64,000 bases of DNA from Rugamonas fusca (GTDB lineage: Bacteria > Pseudomonadota > Gammaproteobacteria > Burkholderiales > Burkholderiaceae_D), in NCBI RefSeq assembly GCF_014042365.1, contig NZ_JACEZS010000014.1, positions 1-64,000 of the forward strand, written 5' to 3'. Position numbers and translations under genes: made by a program. Below are positions 63,558 to 64,000 of the stretch, in pieces. Positions within the stretch are counted from its first letter, which is position 1. Each line of letters starts with the position of its first letter. The notes under the pieces were generated by a model. The model worked only from the letters and a program-made list of their open reading frames with translations. It was not told the DNA's origin and made no database searches.

Positions 63558-64000
63558 CTAGACCGATGATTTTCGCTGCGCCAGGCGAATTCGCGAAAGC
63601 GTAGGCTCAGTGCGACTCCCGGAAGGCATCGCCGCCATGGCCGCCTCGCGCACCACCTGGATCGCCCGTTCGCGGAACCATTGATGCACGCGGTCAGCGT
63701 CGCGCATCTCGTGCCAGTAGGCGAAGATCTGGTACGGCTTGACCCGCAGTGGCAATGGCTTGACGACGATGGGCAGCAGTTCGGCCAGGCGCAGCGCGTA
63801 AATGCGCGGCAGGGTCAGCAGCAGGTCGCCGGACGCGGCGATCTGGCAGGCGGCGAAATGGTGCTGGCAGTACAGGTGGATCTGCCGGTGGCGGCCATCG
63901 TTGCCGAGCAGGACGTCCAATGTGTTGGGTTCTCCCAACGTTGATACGCACACATGCCGCGCCGCGAAGTAATCGTCGCGGCTCGGGGTGCCATGGGCCA
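63558..64000 (-). CDS. LysR-family transcriptional regulator, C-terminal part, cut by the window edge
   Basis: The reading frame is open from the window edge to a stop at 63558, giving about 147 visible residues. They match the second half of a LysR substrate-binding domain: HVCVSTLGEPNTLDVLLGND, VAASGDLLLTLPRIYALRLA-type hinge (IAASGDLLLTLPRIY) and the terminal helix DRVHQWFRERAIQVVREA. The helix-turn-helix is outside the window. A GTG at 63953 could start a fragment, but the frame continues beyond it. Confidence 0.85.
   Translation of the reverse strand, partial: AHGTPSRDDYFAARHVCVSTLGEPNTLDVLLGNDGRHRQIHLYCQHHFAACQIAASGDLLLTLPRIYALRLAELLPIVVKPLPLRVKPYQIFAYWHEMRDADRVHQWFRERAIQVVREAAMAAMPSGSRTEPTLSRIRLAQRKSSV

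Overview
GC-rich chromosomal DNA from a Gram-negative bacterium, most probably a betaproteobacterium of the Oxalobacteraceae (Massilia/Duganella/Janthinobacterium type). Reasons: very high third-position GC, a Gram-negative porin, a Bug-family binding protein with a TctDE-type regulator pair, an RND tripartite pump, and an L-Ara4N lipid A operon. The assignment rests on gene content and style, not on a database search.

Region 1 (1-19.9 kb, all minus strand) is a tight-adherence (Tad/Flp) pilus locus. Reading from about 14.8 kb down to 1: three very small Flp-type pilins (48, 57 and 58 aa), a PAP2 phosphatase, the prepilin peptidase TadV, an ICMT-like membrane methyltransferase, an AAA+ ATPase, CpaB/RcpC, the secretin CpaC/RcpA, a small lipoprotein, TadG, two TadE-type pseudopilins, TadZ, the ATPase TadA, the inner-membrane platform TadB and TadC, and a TPR lipoprotein (TadD) cut by the window edge. 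Gaps are short and many junctions are ATGA/GTGA overlaps, so this looks like one roughly 14.7-kb operon. A sigma-54-like promoter with flanking GACA-N2-TGTC palindromes precedes it. Just upstream lie a NarL-type response regulator and its histidine kinase, then a second PAP2 protein overlapping a polytopic GT-C-like protein.

Region 2 (20-28 kb) is mixed: a TauE/SafE permease, a polytopic membrane protein with a possibly leaderless start, a methyltransferase/GT2 glycosyltransferase pair, a glutathione S-transferase, an orphan HicB-like protein, and a PIN-PhoH protein with a strong terminator and REP-like palindromes behind it.

Region 3 (27.6-35.9 kb, minus strand) is an L-Ara4N lipid A modification operon: Mth938-like protein, ArnT, one SMR-type flippase-like protein, ArnB, ArnC, ArnA formyltransferase and ArnA decarboxylase as two separate genes, ArnD, and a Bcp-type peroxiredoxin at the tail. 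It should convert UDP-GlcA to lipid-linked L-Ara4N and attach it to lipid A, giving cationic-peptide resistance.

Region 4 (36-51.5 kb): alaA and homoserine dehydrogenase (amino acid metabolism), a chemoreceptor, a TctE/TctD-like two-component system divergent from a porin, a Bug-type binding protein, an FbpABC-like ABC importer and an AbrB-type membrane protein. This resembles a regulated organic-anion or metal-chelate uptake cluster. An outer-membrane barrel gene follows on the minus strand.

Region 5 (51.8-64 kb): an LplT-like MFS/PlsC acyltransferase fusion, an RND efflux operon with its TetR regulator as last gene and a 20-bp palindromic operator at its promoter, a fumarylacetoacetate-hydrolase family protein, tRNA-Pro(GGG) with its terminator, a second chemoreceptor ending in a CheR-tether-like pentapeptide, and a truncated LysR gene at the edge.

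No CRISPR array, rRNA, transposase or phage gene was seen. The most unusual part is the Tad operon, which carries methyltransferase, PAP2 and AAA+ genes plus an extra mini-pilin.
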